From Naasia aerilata (GTDB lineage Bacteria > Actinomycetota > Actinomycetes > Actinomycetales > Microbacteriaceae), in the NCBI RefSeq assembly GCF_030296595.1, contig NZ_AP027731.1, positions 496,001 through 560,000 of the forward strand: 64,000 bases of DNA, in the 5' to 3' direction. Below the pieces are notes generated by a model, which ran no database searches, was not told the origin of the DNA, and saw only the letters and a list, made by a program, of their open reading frames with translations. This document shows positions 9,868 to 20,451 of the stretch, piece by piece. The position numbers and the translations under genes are program-made. Each line of letters starts with the position of its first letter. Within the stretch, counting starts at the first letter, position 1.

Positions 9868-10985
9868 TGCTGCTCACCGGCGCGGGCGCGGCCGCCGAGC
9901 GCCCGGGCGTCCTGCCGGCCGGCGACGTCGCGGCGCAGCTCCTTGGGCAGGGAGAAGATGAGGTCCTCTTCGGCGGTCTTCACCTGCTGCACGTCCCCGT
10001 AGCCCGCGTCGGCGAGGTCGTCGAGCAGCTCCTGCACGAGCTCCTCGGGCACGGAGGCGCCGCTCGTCACGCCCACGGTCTGCACGCCGTCGAGCCACTC
10101 CTGGCGGACCTCGCTCGCGTAGTCCACCCGGTAGGCCGCCTTGGCGCCGTGCTCCAGAGCGACCTCCACGAGGCGCACCGAGTTGGAGGAGTTCGCCGAG
10201 CCGACCACGATCACCAGGTCGGAGTCGCGCGCGACCTTCTTGATCGCCACCTGCCGGTTCTGCGTTGCGTAGCAGATGTCGTCGCTGGGCGGATCCTGCA
10301 GGTTCGGGAAGCGCTCACGCAGCCGGCGGACCGTCTCCATCGTCTCGTCGACCGAGAGCGTCGTCTGGGACAGCCACACGACCTTGTCCGGGTCCTTGAC
10401 CGTGATGTTCGGCACGTCCTCGGGCGAGTTGACGAGCGTGATGTGGTCCGGCGCCTCCCCTGCGGTGCCCTCGACCTCCTCATGGCCGGCGTGGCCGATG
10501 AGCAGGATCTCGAAGTCGTCGCGGGAGAAGCGGACGGCCTCGCGGTGCACCTTGGTCACGAGCGGACACGTCGCGTCGATGGCGTGCAGGCCGCGGAGCG
10601 CGGCGGACTGCACGACGGCCGGCGACACTCCGTGGGCGCTGAACACGACGGTCGCCCCCTCCGGGACCTCGTCGACCTCGTCGACGAAGACGGCGCCCTT
10701 CTTCTCGAGCTCGGACACCACGTGGATGTTGTGGACGATCTGCTTGCGCACGTAGACGGGTGAGCCATAGTGCTCGAGCGCCTTCTCCACGGCGATCACC
10801 GCGCGGTCGACGCCCGCGCAGTATCCGCGGGGAGCGGCGAGGAGCACGCGCTTGGTCCCGGCGACAGGGGTATCGGTTAGCCTGTTCCGCGCCCGGGGGA
10901 TCCGGGGCATGCCGAGGCCGATGGTCGCGTTGCTCACCCCGGAATTGTAGTTGCCGCTGCGTGCGGGGCCGCTGAAAGCGGCCAT
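9864..10985 (-). CDS. ispH: 4-hydroxy-3-methylbut-2-enyl diphosphate reductase
   Basis: IspH makes isopentenyl and dimethylallyl diphosphate in the last step of the methylerythritol phosphate pathway, using a 4Fe-4S cluster. Cluster and active-site motifs are [35 protein letters not shown], and [13 protein letters not shown]. The frame opens at ATG 10985 (373 residues), but GTG 10937 or the later [10 protein letters not shown] could be the real start, since the conserved domain begins with [11 protein letters not shown]. The gene is divergent from xseA with about 50 bases between. The C-terminal tail, rich in arginine and alanine, is not conserved in the family. Confidence 0.94.
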   Translation of the reverse strand: MAAFSGPARSGNYNSGVSNATIGLGMPRIPRARNRLTDTPVAGTKRVLLAAPRGYCAGVDRAVIAVEKALEHYGSPVYVRKQIVHNIHVVSELEKKGAVFVDEVDEVPEGATVVFSAHGVSPAVVQSAALRGLHAIDATCPLVTKVHREAVRFSRDDFEILLIGHAGHEEVEGTAGEAPDHITLVNSPEDVPNITVKDPDKVVWLSQTTLSVDETMETVRRLRERFPNLQDPPSDDICYATQNRQVAIKKVARDSDLVIVVGSANSSNSVRLVEVALEHGAKAAYRVDYASEVRQEWLDGVQTVGVTSGASVPEELVQELLDDLADAGYGDVQQVKTAEEDLIFSLPKELRRDVAGRQDARALGGRARAGEQQ

Positions 10986-11032
10986 CGCGCAGGCGCCCGC
11001 GGATGACGAGCACGGAACGGAAGGGGGAGCCG

Positions 11033-12316
11033 ATGAGCGAGAGCCGCGCCACCGTCGACGCCCCCTGGCCGGTCGCGCTGCTCGCCGGCAAGCTCCGGGA
11101 CTACATCGACCGCCTCGGCACCGTGTGGGTCGAGGGCGAGATCACCCAGTGGAGCGTCTCGGGTGGGACCGTCTACGGCAAGCTCAAGGATCTCGAGCAG
11201 GACGCGACGATCGGCTTCTCGGTCTGGTCGTCCGTCCGGGCGCGGATCCCCAACGACCTCAAGCAGGGCGACCGCGTGATCGTGCTGCTGAAGCCGAACT
11301 TCTGGGTCAAGGGCGGCACCCTCACCATGCAGGTGTACGAGATCCGCCACGTCGGCCTCGGCGACCTGCTGGAGCGGCTGGAGCGGCTCCGGGCCCAGCT
11401 CGCCGCCGAGGGGCTCTTCTCCCGGGAGCACAAGCGGAGACTGCCGTTCCTCCCCGCCAGGATCGGGCTCGTCACGGGCAAGGACTCGGACGCCGAGAAG
11501 GATGTGCTCCGCAACGCCCAGCTGCGCTGGCCGGCTGTGCAGTTCCGGATCGCCTACGCGTCGGTGCAGGGCGATCGGGCCGCGGCCGAGGTGACCGGTG
11601 CGATCCGCCGGCTTGACGCCGACCCCGAGGTCGACGTCATCATCGTCGCCCGCGGCGGCGGCGACTTCCAGAATCTCCTGCCCTTCAGCGACGAGAAGCT
11701 GATCCGGGCTGTCGCCGCGATCACGACGCCGCTCGTCAGCGCGATCGGGCACGAGGCCGACCGCCCGCTCCTCGACGAGGTCGCCGACCTCCGCGCCTCG
11801 ACGCCCACCGACGCCGCGAAGCGGGTCGTGCCGGATGTGACCGAGGAGCTCGCCCGGATCGAGCAGGCGCGCGCCCGCATCCGCAGCCGGGTCACCCACA
11901 CCGTCGCCATCGAGGTGGACCGGATCACCGCGCTCCGCAGCCGGCCGTCGCTCGCGACGCCGACCTGGATGGTGGACCGCCGCGCGGACGAGCTCAGCCG
12001 CTACGTCGCCCGCGGCGGCGAGCTGCTCCACCGCGTGCTCGAGCGAGCCTCGACGACGACGGCGCAGCTGCGCGGCAGGCTCCGGGCGCTGTCCCCCGAG
12101 AGCACGCTCGCGCGCGGCTACGCCATCGCACAGCTCGAGGACGGCCGGGTCCTCCGCAGCACGGAGGAGGCGCCGGCGGGCGCCGCCCTGCGCCTCCGCC
12201 TCCCCGACGGTTCCCTCGGCGCCGTCAGCACCGGCTCGCTCGGCGCCGCCCTCCCCAGGCCCGGGGAGACCGTGACCGCCGGCGCCCCCGGCGGACCCGT
12301 CGGCGGGTCCGAATAG
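11033..12316 (+). CDS. xseA: Exodeoxyribonuclease VII large subunit
   Basis: This is the catalytic subunit of the single-strand-specific exonuclease ExoVII (427 residues from ATG 11033). The N-terminal OB fold spans about residues 10-110 ([21 protein letters not shown]), the catalytic core carries [36 protein letters not shown] and [24 protein letters not shown], and a long helical region follows before the ARGYAI C-terminal motif. The ribosome site AAGGGGGAG (11021-11029) decides the start over an upstream ATG at 11003. XseB follows directly. Confidence 0.95.
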   Translation: MSESRATVDAPWPVALLAGKLRDYIDRLGTVWVEGEITQWSVSGGTVYGKLKDLEQDATIGFSVWSSVRARIPNDLKQGDRVIVLLKPNFWVKGGTLTMQVYEIRHVGLGDLLERLERLRAQLAAEGLFSREHKRRLPFLPARIGLVTGKDSDAEKDVLRNAQLRWPAVQFRIAYASVQGDRAAAEVTGAIRRLDADPEVDVIIVARGGGDFQNLLPFSDEKLIRAVAAITTPLVSAIGHEADRPLLDEVADLRASTPTDAAKRVVPDVTEELARIEQARARIRSRVTHTVAIEVDRITALRSRPSLATPTWMVDRRADELSRYVARGGELLHRVLERASTTTAQLRGRLRALSPESTLARGYAIAQLEDGRVLRSTEEAPAGAALRLRLPDGSLGAVSTGSLGAALPRPGETVTAGAPGGPVGGSE

Positions 12317-12319
12317 ACT
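12314..12319 (+). promoter_or_regulatory. Putative -10 box of a leaderless xseB transcript
   Basis: TAGACT begins on the xseA stop codon and ends seven bases before the xseB ATG at 12327. There is no ribosome site between them. The same TANNNT to RTG spacing occurs at several other starts in this window. No convincing -35 box is visible. Confidence 0.4.
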
Positions 12320-12326
12320 GGTGGCC

Positions 12327-12557
12327 ATGCCCGAACAGGCCCTCCCCGTCGCCGAGCTCAGCTACGAGCAGGCGCGCGACGAGCTGATCCGCGTGGTCGG
12401 CGAGCTCGAGCAGGGCGCCGAGACGCTGGAGCGGTCGCTCCAGCTGTGGGAGCGTGGCGAGGAGCTCGCCCGCCGCTGCGAGGAGTGGCTGCTCGACGCC
12501 CGTGCCCGGCTGGACGCCGCGCGAAACGCGTCGCCCTCCGCGCAGCCCCGGCCATGA
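12327..12557 (+). CDS. xseB: Exodeoxyribonuclease VII small subunit
   Basis: The 76-residue protein partners XseA. The family core [20 protein letters not shown] followed by [20 protein letters not shown] is intact (residues about 10-50). ATG 12327 is preferred to GTG 12321. Its stop overlaps the start of the next gene as ATGA (12554-12557). Confidence 0.93.
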   Translation: MPEQALPVAELSYEQARDELIRVVGELEQGAETLERSLQLWERGEELARRCEEWLLDARARLDAARNASPSAQPRP

Positions 12558-13195
12558 GCCGCCAGCGCCAGCCGGCCATCGTCGCCGAGCTCGGGCGCCC
12601 CGAGACGCCGGAGGAGACGCTCGCCCGGAAGGCCGAGGCCAGCAGGAAGCGCCGGTCCCGGCAGACGATCACGAACCTCTGGCTGTCGCTGATCGCCTCT
12701 CTCGGCGTGGTCCTCGTGCTCGTGCTGATCGTGCCGCGAGGCGACCAGCAGTTCGCGCCCGACGTGGACTACCGCCAGGTCGCGCAGGAGGCCCAGGGCG
12801 CGGTGGACGCTCCCCTCGTCGTGCCGGAACTCGGCTCCGGCTGGCGCTCGAACTCGGCCGAGCTCCGGACGAGCGCCGCCGACAAGATCGTCACCTGGTA
12901 CATCGGGTTCCTGACGCCGGCGAAGGACTACCTGGGCTTCAGTCAGGGCGTCGACGCGAACCCGACGTGGCTGTCGACGCTCCTCCAGAAGTCCCGCGCC
13001 GACTCGACGACCCGCATCGGCGGCCGCGAGTGGACCGTCTACGACAACCGGGAGACCGGCGGGCACGGCAACGTCGAGTACGCCCTCTCCACCGAGACGG
13101 CGGACGGCATCTACGCGGTCTACGGCACGGCCGACCCGGCCGAGGCCGAGCAGCTGGCGGCAGCAGTGGGAAAGGACCTGGACGCGAATGAGTGA
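12554..13195 (+). CDS. DUF4245 family membrane-anchored protein
   Basis: This 213-residue protein has a charged N-terminus ([15 protein letters not shown]), one membrane segment (about residues 44-64, [20 protein letters not shown]) and an extracellular domain. It matches the DUF4245 family, which in actinobacteria commonly lies beside xseA and xseB. The function of the family is unknown. The start overlaps the xseB stop and its own end overlaps the carbonic anhydrase start (13188-13195), so xseA, xseB, this gene and the anhydrase form one unit. Confidence 0.85.
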   Translation: MSRQRQPAIVAELGRPETPEETLARKAEASRKRRSRQTITNLWLSLIASLGVVLVLVLIVPRGDQQFAPDVDYRQVAQEAQGAVDAPLVVPELGSGWRSNSAELRTSAADKIVTWYIGFLTPAKDYLGFSQGVDANPTWLSTLLQKSRADSTTRIGGREWTVYDNRETGGHGNVEYALSTETADGIYAVYGTADPAEAEQLAAAVGKDLDANE

Positions 13196-13858
13196 ACAGC
13201 GCACGCCGGCATCGGCGTGGGAGGAGCTGGTGCGCGGCAACGAGCGCTTCGTGCGGGGCGAGCCCCAGCACCCCCGGCAGGACGTCGAGCGGCGTGAGCA
13301 GCTCGCGCACGTGCAGAACCCCTCGCCGCGCTCTTCGGCTGCAGCGATTCGCGCCTCGCGGCCGAGATCATCTTCGACACCGGCCTCGGCGACCTGTTCG
13401 TGGTGCGCAACGCCGGCCAGGTCATCTCCAACTCGTCGGTGGCGTCGCTCGAGTACGCGGTCGCGGTGCTCGAGGTGCCGCTCATCGTCGTCCTCGCGCA
13501 CGACGAGTGCGGTGCGGTCCGAGCGGCCATCGACTCGCAGGGCGGCGAGGCGCCGCGGCTGCCCGCACTCATCCGCAACCATGTGGCCGGCATCATCCCG
13601 GCCGTGCGGGAGGTAGGCGTCGCGGCCGAGGACGGCACCATCGATCCGGAGCGCACCGATGCCGCCGAGGTCGGCCGCCGCCATCTGCGCAACACCGTCG
13701 CCGAGCTCATGACCCGGTCGGAGCTCATCGCCCAGGCGATCGCCGACGGTAGCCTTGCTCTGGTCGGCGCGCACTACCGGCTGGCCGAGGGCCGGGCCGG
13801 CTTCGATCTCGTGATCGGCGACGTCGGGCGTCCGCAGGCCGGCGTCTCCGCCGCCTGA
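13188..13858 (+). CDS. Beta-class carbonic anhydrase (apparent frameshift)
   Basis: The enzyme interconverts carbon dioxide and bicarbonate. The N-terminal stretch (ELVRGNERFVRGEPQHPRQD) is in one frame and the catalytic part in another; one base added near 13324 joins them, giving LFGCSDSRLAAEIIF with the first zinc cysteine and the Asp-Arg dyad, and later VVLAHDECGAV with the zinc histidine and second cysteine. Repaired length is 223 residues, normal for the bacterial beta class. It starts inside the end of the DUF4245 gene and precedes fumC, and could supply bicarbonate for carboxylations. The break looks technical since both parts are well conserved. Confidence 0.87.
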
Positions 13859-13912
13859 CGCAGCTTTCCCGTCCAGACAGAGCCAGACCGACCAGCACGA
13901 AGGAGCCACGCA

Positions 13913-15307
13913 GTGGTGGACACCGACTACCGCATCGAGCACGACACCATGGGCGAGGTGCGGGTGCCGAAGAGCGCGCTCTACGCCGCGCAGACGCAGC
14001 GGGCGGTGGAGAACTTCCCCATCTCGGGCGACCGGCTCGAGGACGCGCAGATCGTCGCGCTCGCGCGCATCAAGCGGGCCGCGGCCATCGTGAATGGGCA
14101 GCTCGGAGTGCTCGACCAGCAGATCGCGGACGCGGTCGTCGCTGCCGCGGACGAGGTCGTCGCCGGCGAGCACCTGGATCAGTTCCCGATCGACGTCTAC
14201 CAGACCGGCAGCGGGACCTCCTCGAACATGAACATGAACGAGGTGCTCGCCTCGCTCGCGAGCACGTCGCTCGGCTCCCCCGTGCACCCGAACGACCACG
14301 TGAACGCCTCCCAGTCCTCCAACGACGTGTTCCCGACCTCGGTGCACGTCGCGGTCACGGAGGCGCTGCTCCGGGACCTGGTCCCCGCGCTCACCCACCT
14401 CGCGTCCTCGCTCGAGGTCAAGGCGTCGCTGTGGAAGGACGTGGTCAAGTCGGGACGCACGCACCTCATGGATGCGACGCCGGTCACCTTCGGGCAGGAG
14501 TTCGGCGGCTACGCCCGCCAGATCCGGCTCGCGATCGACCGGGTCAACGCCTCGGTCCCCCGGGTCGCCGAGGTGCCCCTGGGCGGCACCGCCACCGGCA
14601 CGGGCATCAACACCCCGGCCGGGTTCCCCCAGCGGGTCATCCAGATCCTGGCCGAGGACACCGGCCTGCCGATCACCGAGGCGCGCGACCACTTCGAGGC
14701 CCAGGGGGCCCGGGACGCGCTCGTCGAGGCGTCCGGCGCCCTGCGCGTGCTCGCGGTGAGCCTCACCAAGATCTGCAACGACATCCGCTGGATGGGCTCC
14801 GGTCCGAACACGGGGCTCGGGGAGCTGCACATCCCGGACCTCCAGCCCGGATCGTCGATCATGCCCGGCAAGGTCAACCCGGTCATCCCGGAGGCCGTGC
14901 TCATGGTCACGTCCCGCGTGGTGGGCAACGACGCGACGATCGCCTGGTCGGGCGCCTCGGGCTTCTTCGAGCTGAACGTCGCCATCCCGGTCATGGGCAC
15001 CGCACTGCTCGAGTCGATCCGGCTCCTGACCAGCGCGTGCCGCCTGCTGGCGGACAAGACGGTCGACGGGCTCGAGGTCAACGTGGAGCGCGCACGCGCC
15101 CTCGCCGAGTCGTCGCCCTCGATCGTGACGCCGCTGAACCGGGTGATCGGCTACGAGGCCGCCGCGAAGGTCGCCAAGCATGCGGTCGCCCAGGGGCTCA
15201 CGATCCGCGAGGCGGTCGTCGACCTGGGCTTCGTGGAGCGCGGCGAGGTGACCGAGGAGCAGCTGGACACGGCGCTCGACGTACTGTCCATGACGCACCC
15301 CGGCTGA
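13913..15307 (+). CDS. fumC: Class II fumarate hydratase
   Basis: Fumarase C hydrates fumarate to malate in the citric acid cycle. The protein has 464 residues from GTG 13913 (a second GTG lies three bases later), preceded by AAGGAG at 13899. Signatures are [52 protein letters not shown] and the superfamily motif [16 protein letters not shown]. No iron-sulfur ligands are present, as expected for class II. It may be cotranscribed with the anhydrase gene 54 bases upstream. Confidence 0.96.
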   Translation: MVDTDYRIEHDTMGEVRVPKSALYAAQTQRAVENFPISGDRLEDAQIVALARIKRAAAIVNGQLGVLDQQIADAVVAAADEVVAGEHLDQFPIDVYQTGSGTSSNMNMNEVLASLASTSLGSPVHPNDHVNASQSSNDVFPTSVHVAVTEALLRDLVPALTHLASSLEVKASLWKDVVKSGRTHLMDATPVTFGQEFGGYARQIRLAIDRVNASVPRVAEVPLGGTATGTGINTPAGFPQRVIQILAEDTGLPITEARDHFEAQGARDALVEASGALRVLAVSLTKICNDIRWMGSGPNTGLGELHIPDLQPGSSIMPGKVNPVIPEAVLMVTSRVVGNDATIAWSGASGFFELNVAIPVMGTALLESIRLLTSACRLLADKTVDGLEVNVERARALAESSPSIVTPLNRVIGYEAAAKVAKHAVAQGLTIREAVVDLGFVERGEVTEEQLDTALDVLSMTHPG

Positions 15308-15339
15308 GCCGAACACCGGGACAGAAGCCCGGCCGCGCG

Positions 15340-15912
15340 TCAGCCCGAGTGCGAGCTCGCTGCCTGCACCGGGCTGGACTCCGCGGCCGGGGCCGCCTCC
15401 GGCACTCCCCGTTCGATCGACAGCTCGACCGGCACGGACCGGATGATCGCGTCGTAGACGGTGCAGTGCTCGAGCGCCCACTCGATGACGGCGCGGGCGG
15501 CCGACTCGTCGCCGTCCGACCCGTCGTAGTGCACCGTCACCCGCATCTCGAGCGGCCCCGACGGGATGCCCTCCTCCATGCCGAGCGCGCCCCGGTCGTC
15601 CGACTCGGCGTCCACGGTGACCACGAGCCCGTCGAGGATGAGGTGCTTCTCCGCGGCACGCATGGTGATGAACATCGCGACGCTCGCGGCGAGCGACGCG
15701 CGGAAGTACCACCCCGGCGACGGCACCGAGGCGCCGGGGCCGAGGCCCGCGAGCATGCCGTCCGGCAGGCCGTCCGGTCCGGCGACCCGCACGACGAGGT
15801 CGTGGTCCATCGTCGCCCGGGCGGGCGTGTCGTGGAAACGGGCCATCGCCGGAAGGGTCCTGAGGTATTCGCGGGCACGAGCCATGTCGCCGGCGATGTC
15901 CTGCTGCTCCAC
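15340..15912 (-). CDS. OsmC/Ohr family protein
   Basis: A 190-residue protein of the OsmC fold, whose members reduce organic hydroperoxides through two cysteines. The region FRASLAASVAMFITMRAAEK followed by a beta-rich half ending EHCTVYDAIIRSVPVELSI fits the family, but only the second cysteine position (EHC) is clearly populated and the first motif reads SLAASVAMF rather than one with cysteine, so peroxidase activity is doubtful. GTG 15912 is chosen because GAAGGAGCG precedes it. The gene is convergent with fumC. Confidence 0.75.
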   Translation of the reverse strand: MEQQDIAGDMARAREYLRTLPAMARFHDTPARATMDHDLVVRVAGPDGLPDGMLAGLGPGASVPSPGWYFRASLAASVAMFITMRAAEKHLILDGLVVTVDAESDDRGALGMEEGIPSGPLEMRVTVHYDGSDGDESAARAVIEWALEHCTVYDAIIRSVPVELSIERGVPEAAPAAESSPVQAASSHSG

Positions 15913-16041
15913 GACCGCTCCTTCGCTGCCCCGCCTCAGGATGACCCCGCCCGGACACGGGTGCAAGCCCCTTCCCCCGGCACGACCGCAGGGGCCTTTC
16001 GGCCGGTGCGACGGACGCTCCGGCACGGGAGGCTTTCCCGC

Positions 16042-17021
16042 ATGCTGGACGTGCTTCCCCGGGAATTCCGCATGCCTGCCCTCGACGGGGCCGTCACCTG
16101 GTTCAACTCGCCGCCCCTGACCGCGGAGGATCTGCGCGGAAAGGTGGTGCTCGTCGACTTCTGGACGTACACGTGCATCAACTGGCTGCGGACCCTGCCC
16201 TACGTACGGGCGTGGGCGGAGAAGTACGCGGACTACGGAGTAGTCGTCGTCGGCGTGCACACGCCCGAGTACGACTTCGAGGGCGAGCTCGACAACGTCC
16301 GCCGGGCGATCGGCGAGCTCGACGTCGGCTACCCCGTGGCCGTGGACAGCGGCTACACCATCTGGAATGCGTTCGCGAACCACTACTGGCCGGCGCTGTA
16401 CATCGTGGACCAGACCGGGCGGGTCCGGCACCACCAGTTCGGCGAGGGCGGGTATGCCGAGGCCGAGCGCGTGATCCAGCGGCTGCTGGAGGACGGCGGA
16501 GTCACCGGCTTCGAAACGGCCCCGGTCGACGTGCGGGGGCGGGGACTGGAGGCGCCCGCCGACTGGGGGAATCTCCGGTCGCCCGAGACCTACCTCGGCG
16601 ACGACCGCGGCGAGCGCTTCTCGTCGCCCGGCGGCGCCTACCGCGGCATCTCCCGGTCCTACGATGCGCCCGCCCGGCTGCGCCTCAACCACTGGTCGCT
16701 CTCCGGCACGTGGACCGTCGAGAACGACAGCGTCGTCGGAGAGGAGCCGGGGGCCGGATCGCCTACGCGTTCTCGGCCCGCGATGTGCACATGATCCTCG
16801 GCCCCTCGGCCCGCGGCATGGCGGTGCCCTTCCGGGTGCTCCTCGACGGGCAGCCCCCGGGGCGGAACGGCGGAGGCGACGTCGACGAGAGCGGCAGGGG
16901 CACCGTGACCGAGCAGCGGCTCTACCAGCTGATCCGCCAGCAGGGGCCGATCACGGAGAGCACCTTCGAGATCGAGTTCGCCGCGCCCGGCGCGCACGCG
17001 TACTCGTTCACCTTCGGCTGA
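16042..17021 (+). CDS. Thioredoxin-fold protein, DipZ C-terminal type (apparent frameshift)
   Basis: The N-terminal half is a redoxin domain (residues about 5-150) with FWTYTCINWLRTLPY where family members often have Cys-x-x-Cys; here the second position is tryptophan, so only one active-site cysteine remains. HTPEYDFEGELDNV and WPALYIVDQTGRVRHHQFGEGGY follow. The C-terminal half resembles the beta-sandwich domain attached to DipZ (LRLNHWSLSGTWTVE, FSARDVHMILGP). The two halves are joined by adding one G to the G5 run at 16749-16753, giving 326 residues. There is no membrane segment, unlike full DipZ. A role in thiol redox or in binding a partner is inferred. Confidence 0.8.
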
Positions 17022-17038
17022 CCCCGCACCGTCCGGCG

Positions 17039-17617
17039 TCACGCGGGGACGGCGAGGCCGACCCAGAACCCGGCAAGCAGGAACGGGCCGAAGGGCAGCC
17101 GGGCTCCGACCCCGTCCCGCAGGAGTGCGGGCACGGCGGCGATGCCCCCGGCGAGGAACGCCACGAGCAGCGCGGCGATGGAGGGCTCAAACCCGCGCGC
17201 GCCGAGCAGGAGGCCGAGGACGCCTGCGAGCTTGACGTCGCCGAGCCCCATGCCGCCCGCCACCGCGAGGAGCAGGAGCAGCACGAGCGCTCCTCCGCCC
17301 ACAAGCGCGGCCGAGAGGAGCGAGGCGCGGCCGGCCGCGGCGCTGAGCAGCACGGCGGCGACGGCCACCGGGTAGCCGGGGAGCGTCAGGACGTCGGGCA
17401 GCCGGTGCTCGGCCAGGTCGATCCGGACCAGCTCGGGCGTCGCCGCGGCGAGCGCGAGCACGGCGAGGAGGAGCGGGTCCGCACCGAGGAAGCCGACCGC
17501 CGCCGCGGCGAGGGCGAGCGCGGCCGGCAGCTGCCAGGCGAGCATCCGGGGCTGCCAGGGCACTCTGGGGCGCTGCCGCACGGCGGTCGGGACGGGAAGA
17601 GCGCTCCGCTGCGCCAT
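17039..17617 (-). CDS. A24 prepilin peptidase (TadV/CpaA-like)
   Basis: This 192-residue polytopic protein carries the two aspartate motifs of type IV prepilin peptidases: IDLAEHRLPDVLTLPGY (about residues 65-81) and GGMGLGDVKLAG (about 120-131). It would cleave prepilin leader peptides at the membrane. There is no N-terminal methylase domain, as in short actinobacterial versions that serve tad pili. No pilin or pilus-assembly gene is nearby, so its substrate lies elsewhere in the genome. Confidence 0.85.
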   Translation of the reverse strand: MAQRSALPVPTAVRQRPRVPWQPRMLAWQLPAALALAAAAVGFLGADPLLLAVLALAAATPELVRIDLAEHRLPDVLTLPGYPVAVAAVLLSAAAGRASLLSAALVGGGALVLLLLLAVAGGMGLGDVKLAGVLGLLLGARGFEPSIAALLVAFLAGGIAAVPALLRDGVGARLPFGPFLLAGFWVGLAVPA

Positions 17618-17670
17618 GCGGTCACCCTAGGGAGACCGCCCGTCCCCCGTCCGCGTCTGTCCACAGCCGC

Positions 17671-17726
17671 GAGATGCCACCTGGTGTCCTCCGACCTCTC
17701 GGAGGAGGAGCCCCAGATGGCATCTC
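17671..17726. repeat. Nested palindromic intergenic element
   Basis: An outer inverted repeat pairs GAGATGCCACCTGG (17671-17684) with CCAGATGGCATCTC (17713-17726) with one mismatch. Inside it is a perfect 8-bp hairpin, TCCTCCGA (17687-17694) and TCGGAGGA (17699-17706). It lies between the prepilin peptidase start and the PhoH stop, so it could end phoH transcription. The outer word resembles the GAGRTGGCA words near 48.7 and 50.3 kb. Confidence 0.55.
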
Positions 17727-17741
17727 GGCGGGCGGAAGGGC

Positions 17742-19103
17742 TCAGGCGAGCTCGTTCGACTCCAGCATCTCGGTGACGAGAGCGGCGATCGCGCTGCGCT
17801 CGGACCGCGTGAGGGTGATGTGCCCGAACAGCGGGTGGCCCTTCAGCGTCTCGATGACACTCGCGACGCCGTCGTGACGGCCCACCCGGAGGTTGTCGCG
17901 CTGCGCCACGTCGTGGGTCAGCACCACCCGAGAGTTCTGGCCCACCCGGCTGAGCACCGTGAGCAGCACGTTGCGCTCGAGCGACTGCGCCTCGTCCACG
18001 ATCACGAACGCGTCGTGCAGGGAGCGGCCGCGGATGTGGGTGAGCGGGAGCACCTCGAGGATGCCCCGGGCCACGATCTCCTCGAGGACGTTGGGCGACA
18101 CCAGGGCGCCGAGCGTGTCGAAGACCGCCTGGCCCCATGGCGACATCTTCTCGCCCTGGTCTCCCGGGAGGAAGCCGAGCTCCTGGCCGCCGACGGCGTA
18201 CAGCGGGCGGAACACCATGATCTTCCGGTGCTGCTGCTTCTCGAGCACGGCCTCGAGGCCGGCGCAGAGAGCGAGGGCCGACTTGCCGGTGCCCGCGCGG
18301 CCGCCGAGCGAGACGATGCCGATGGTCGGGTCGAGGAGCATGTCGATCGCGAGCCGCTGCTCCGCGCTCCGCCCGTGCAGGCCGAACACCTCCCTGTCAC
18401 CGCGCACCAGCCGCAGCTCCCGGGCGCCCGTCACGCGGGCGAGGGCGGACCCGCGCTCCGAGGACACCACGAGCCCCGTGTTGATGGGGAGCCCCTCCAC
18501 CGTCGAGGTGCGCATGCGCTCCGACTCGTAGAGGTCGGCCATCTCCGACCCGCTGAGCGCGACCTCGGCGAGCCCGGTGTAGCTGGGGTCGTGCGCGAGC
18601 TCGGCCCGGTACTCCTCCGCGGCGAGGCCGATCGAGGCCGCCTTGACGCGCATCGGGAGGTCCTTCGAGACCACGACGACCTCGAGCCCGTCGTTCTGCA
18701 GGTTCATCGCGACCGCGAGGATGCGCGAGTCGTTGTCACCAAGCTGCAGCCCCGACGGCAGCACCGCCATGTTGGAGTGGTTGAGCTCGACGCGGAGGCT
18801 GCCGCCCTCGTCGCCGATCGAGATCGGGAAGTCGAGCCGCTCGTGCTGGAGGCGGAGATCGTCCAGGTTCCGCAGCGCCTGGCGCGCGAAGTAGCCGATC
18901 TCAGGATCGTTGCGCTTCGACTCCAGCTCACTGACGACGATGACGGGAAGGACGACGGCGTGCTCGGCGAATCGGAAGATCGCCTTCGGGTCCGACAGCA
19001 GGACCGACGTATCGAGGACGTAGGTGCGTTCGGCCGTGGCGGCCTGCCCCTCCTGCGTCGTCGATGCGTTCGTCGCGGACTTGGAACGGGCGGCTGATGC
19101 CAC
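17742..19103 (-). CDS. PIN-PhoH fusion ATPase (PhoH2-like)
   Basis: The 453-residue protein joins an N-terminal PIN RNase domain ([19 protein letters not shown], about residues 26-44; acidic cluster through [11 protein letters not shown]) to a C-terminal PhoH ATPase with Walker [13 protein letters not shown] and Walker [12 protein letters not shown]. In mycobacteria such fusions act as RNA helicase-nucleases. The frame opens at 19157, but GTG 19103 is preferred because GAGGTGGGAG precedes it at the right distance. No short antitoxin-like gene is seen upstream in 19104-19293. It appears to be transcribed alone. Confidence 0.9.
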   Translation of the reverse strand: MASAARSKSATNASTTQEGQAATAERTYVLDTSVLLSDPKAIFRFAEHAVVLPVIVVSELESKRNDPEIGYFARQALRNLDDLRLQHERLDFPISIGDEGGSLRVELNHSNMAVLPSGLQLGDNDSRILAVAMNLQNDGLEVVVVSKDLPMRVKAASIGLAAEEYRAELAHDPSYTGLAEVALSGSEMADLYESERMRTSTVEGLPINTGLVVSSERGSALARVTGARELRLVRGDREVFGLHGRSAEQRLAIDMLLDPTIGIVSLGGRAGTGKSALALCAGLEAVLEKQQHRKIMVFRPLYAVGGQELGFLPGDQGEKMSPWGQAVFDTLGALVSPNVLEEIVARGILEVLPLTHIRGRSLHDAFVIVDEAQSLERNVLLTVLSRVGQNSRVVLTHDVAQRDNLRVGRHDGVASVIETLKGHPLFGHITLTRSERSAIAALVTEMLESNELA

Positions 19104-19293
19104 AACAACTCCCACCTCGAGTGCGGAATCCTGCACTCGAATCAGCGAGGCGGCCACGGTGGGACGTTGCGAAACGTACTTATGTGGCCGTTTCGATCAG
19201 GTGCCGTACCTGATGCGGTGAACGCTACGCATCCCCTCCGACGACGCCGCGAGCGACACGCCACCCGCACGTTACGACCGGATTAACGCCGCC

Positions 19294-20423
19294 TCAGCGG
19301 ATGCGCTGGGCCGAGGAGTAGCTGATCAGCGCGGCTCGGAGCATGCTGAGCGTCTCATCGGTGGTGCCTGCGTGCACCCCGAAGCGGACGAGGCCCTGCC
19401 GGACCGTGGCGGCGACCCCGTGGTTGAAGAGGGACGCCGTGAGCAGGGTGAGGTGGTCGGGCTCGGGCTCCACGACGACGAGTCCGGCCCGCTCGCGCTC
19501 GTCCCGTGAGGAGATCACGGGGAGCGCGAACTCGTCGGCCAGGTCGATCAGCTGCGACGCGCGATCGGCGACCGCCTCGGCCACCGCGGGCACACCGACG
19601 TCCTGCAGGTCCTCGAGCCCCGCGGCCAGCCGGGCGGCGGCGAGCGGGTCGGCCGCGCTGACCCGGAACGCGGCGGCGCCGCGCACGGGTGGCGGCACCT
19701 CGTCCCAGGGGATGAGGTCCTCGTCCGCCGTTCCGACGTAGCCGGAGAAGACCGGGGTCAGCCGATCCACCGCCCGGTCGCTGAGCGCCAGGTAGCCGGT
19801 GCCCCAGCCGGCGCGCAGCCATTTCTGCCCGCCGCCCGCGACGATATCGGCGAGTTCGAGCGGCGCGTCCACCACGCCGAAGCCCTGGATCGCGTCGACG
19901 AGGAGCAGCCGGTCGCCGATGACCTGCCGGATGCCCTCGATGTCCGCGACGTAGCCGGTGCGCGCGTCGACGAGGCTGACCGCCACGGCGACGGTGGTCG
20001 AGGTCAGCTGGTCGCGGATCTGCCCGGGCGTCACGCGCCCGTGATCGGTCTCCAGCCAGAGCGGGGCCGTCACGCTCAGCGACTGCTCGGCGCGCACCGC
20101 GGCGAAGGGCAGGCTCGGGAACTCGGCCCGGGAGAGCAGCACTCCCCGGTGATCCCGAAGACGGCCTGCATGATGGCCGTGCTCGTGTTCGGCTGGAGCA
20201 CGACCTGGTCGGTCCGGAACCCGAGCGCGGTCGCCAGCGCGGCCCGAGCCCGGCCCTCCTGCTCGGCGATGGCGTCCGTCGCGCCGAACCGCGACCGGGA
20301 GAGCAGTTCCCGCTGCCAGTCGATCTCCGCGACGACGGCGGCGGAGAGCGGTCCGTAGGAGCCGTAGTTCAGGAAGCCGGGCTCCTCCAGGAAGCCGGCC
20401 TGATAGCTCTCGAGCGCAGTCAT
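19294..20423 (-). CDS. PLP-dependent class V aminotransferase-fold protein (apparent frameshift)
   Basis: A fold-type I PLP enzyme of about 376 residues once one G is added to the run at 20144-20147, which joins AVFGITG to VLLSRAEFPSLPF. The cofactor-binding aspartate lies in LLVDAIQGFGVVD and the Schiff-base lysine in AGGGQKWLRAGWGTGY. The start is ATG 20423 (MTALESYQAGF), with GGCGAG just upstream; the next ATG at 20438 has no ribosome site. Relatives include cysteine desulfurase-like and kynureninase-like proteins, but the substrate is not clear. It lies 28 bases after uppS on the same strand and may be its operon partner. Confidence 0.78.
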
Positions 20424-20451
20424 GTCGCTCGCCAGCATAGGGCGGAGCGGA

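Noticed and set aside
15317-15333. CCGGG/CCCGG hairpin between fumC and the OsmC gene as a terminator
   Set aside because: Five to six pairs in DNA this rich in G and C are expected by chance, and no T run follows.
12362-15958. Very long minus-strand open frame opposite xseB to fumC
   Set aside because: It is the antisense shadow of well-identified plus-strand genes in high-GC DNA; its translation is Arg/Gly/Ala/His-rich with no domain.
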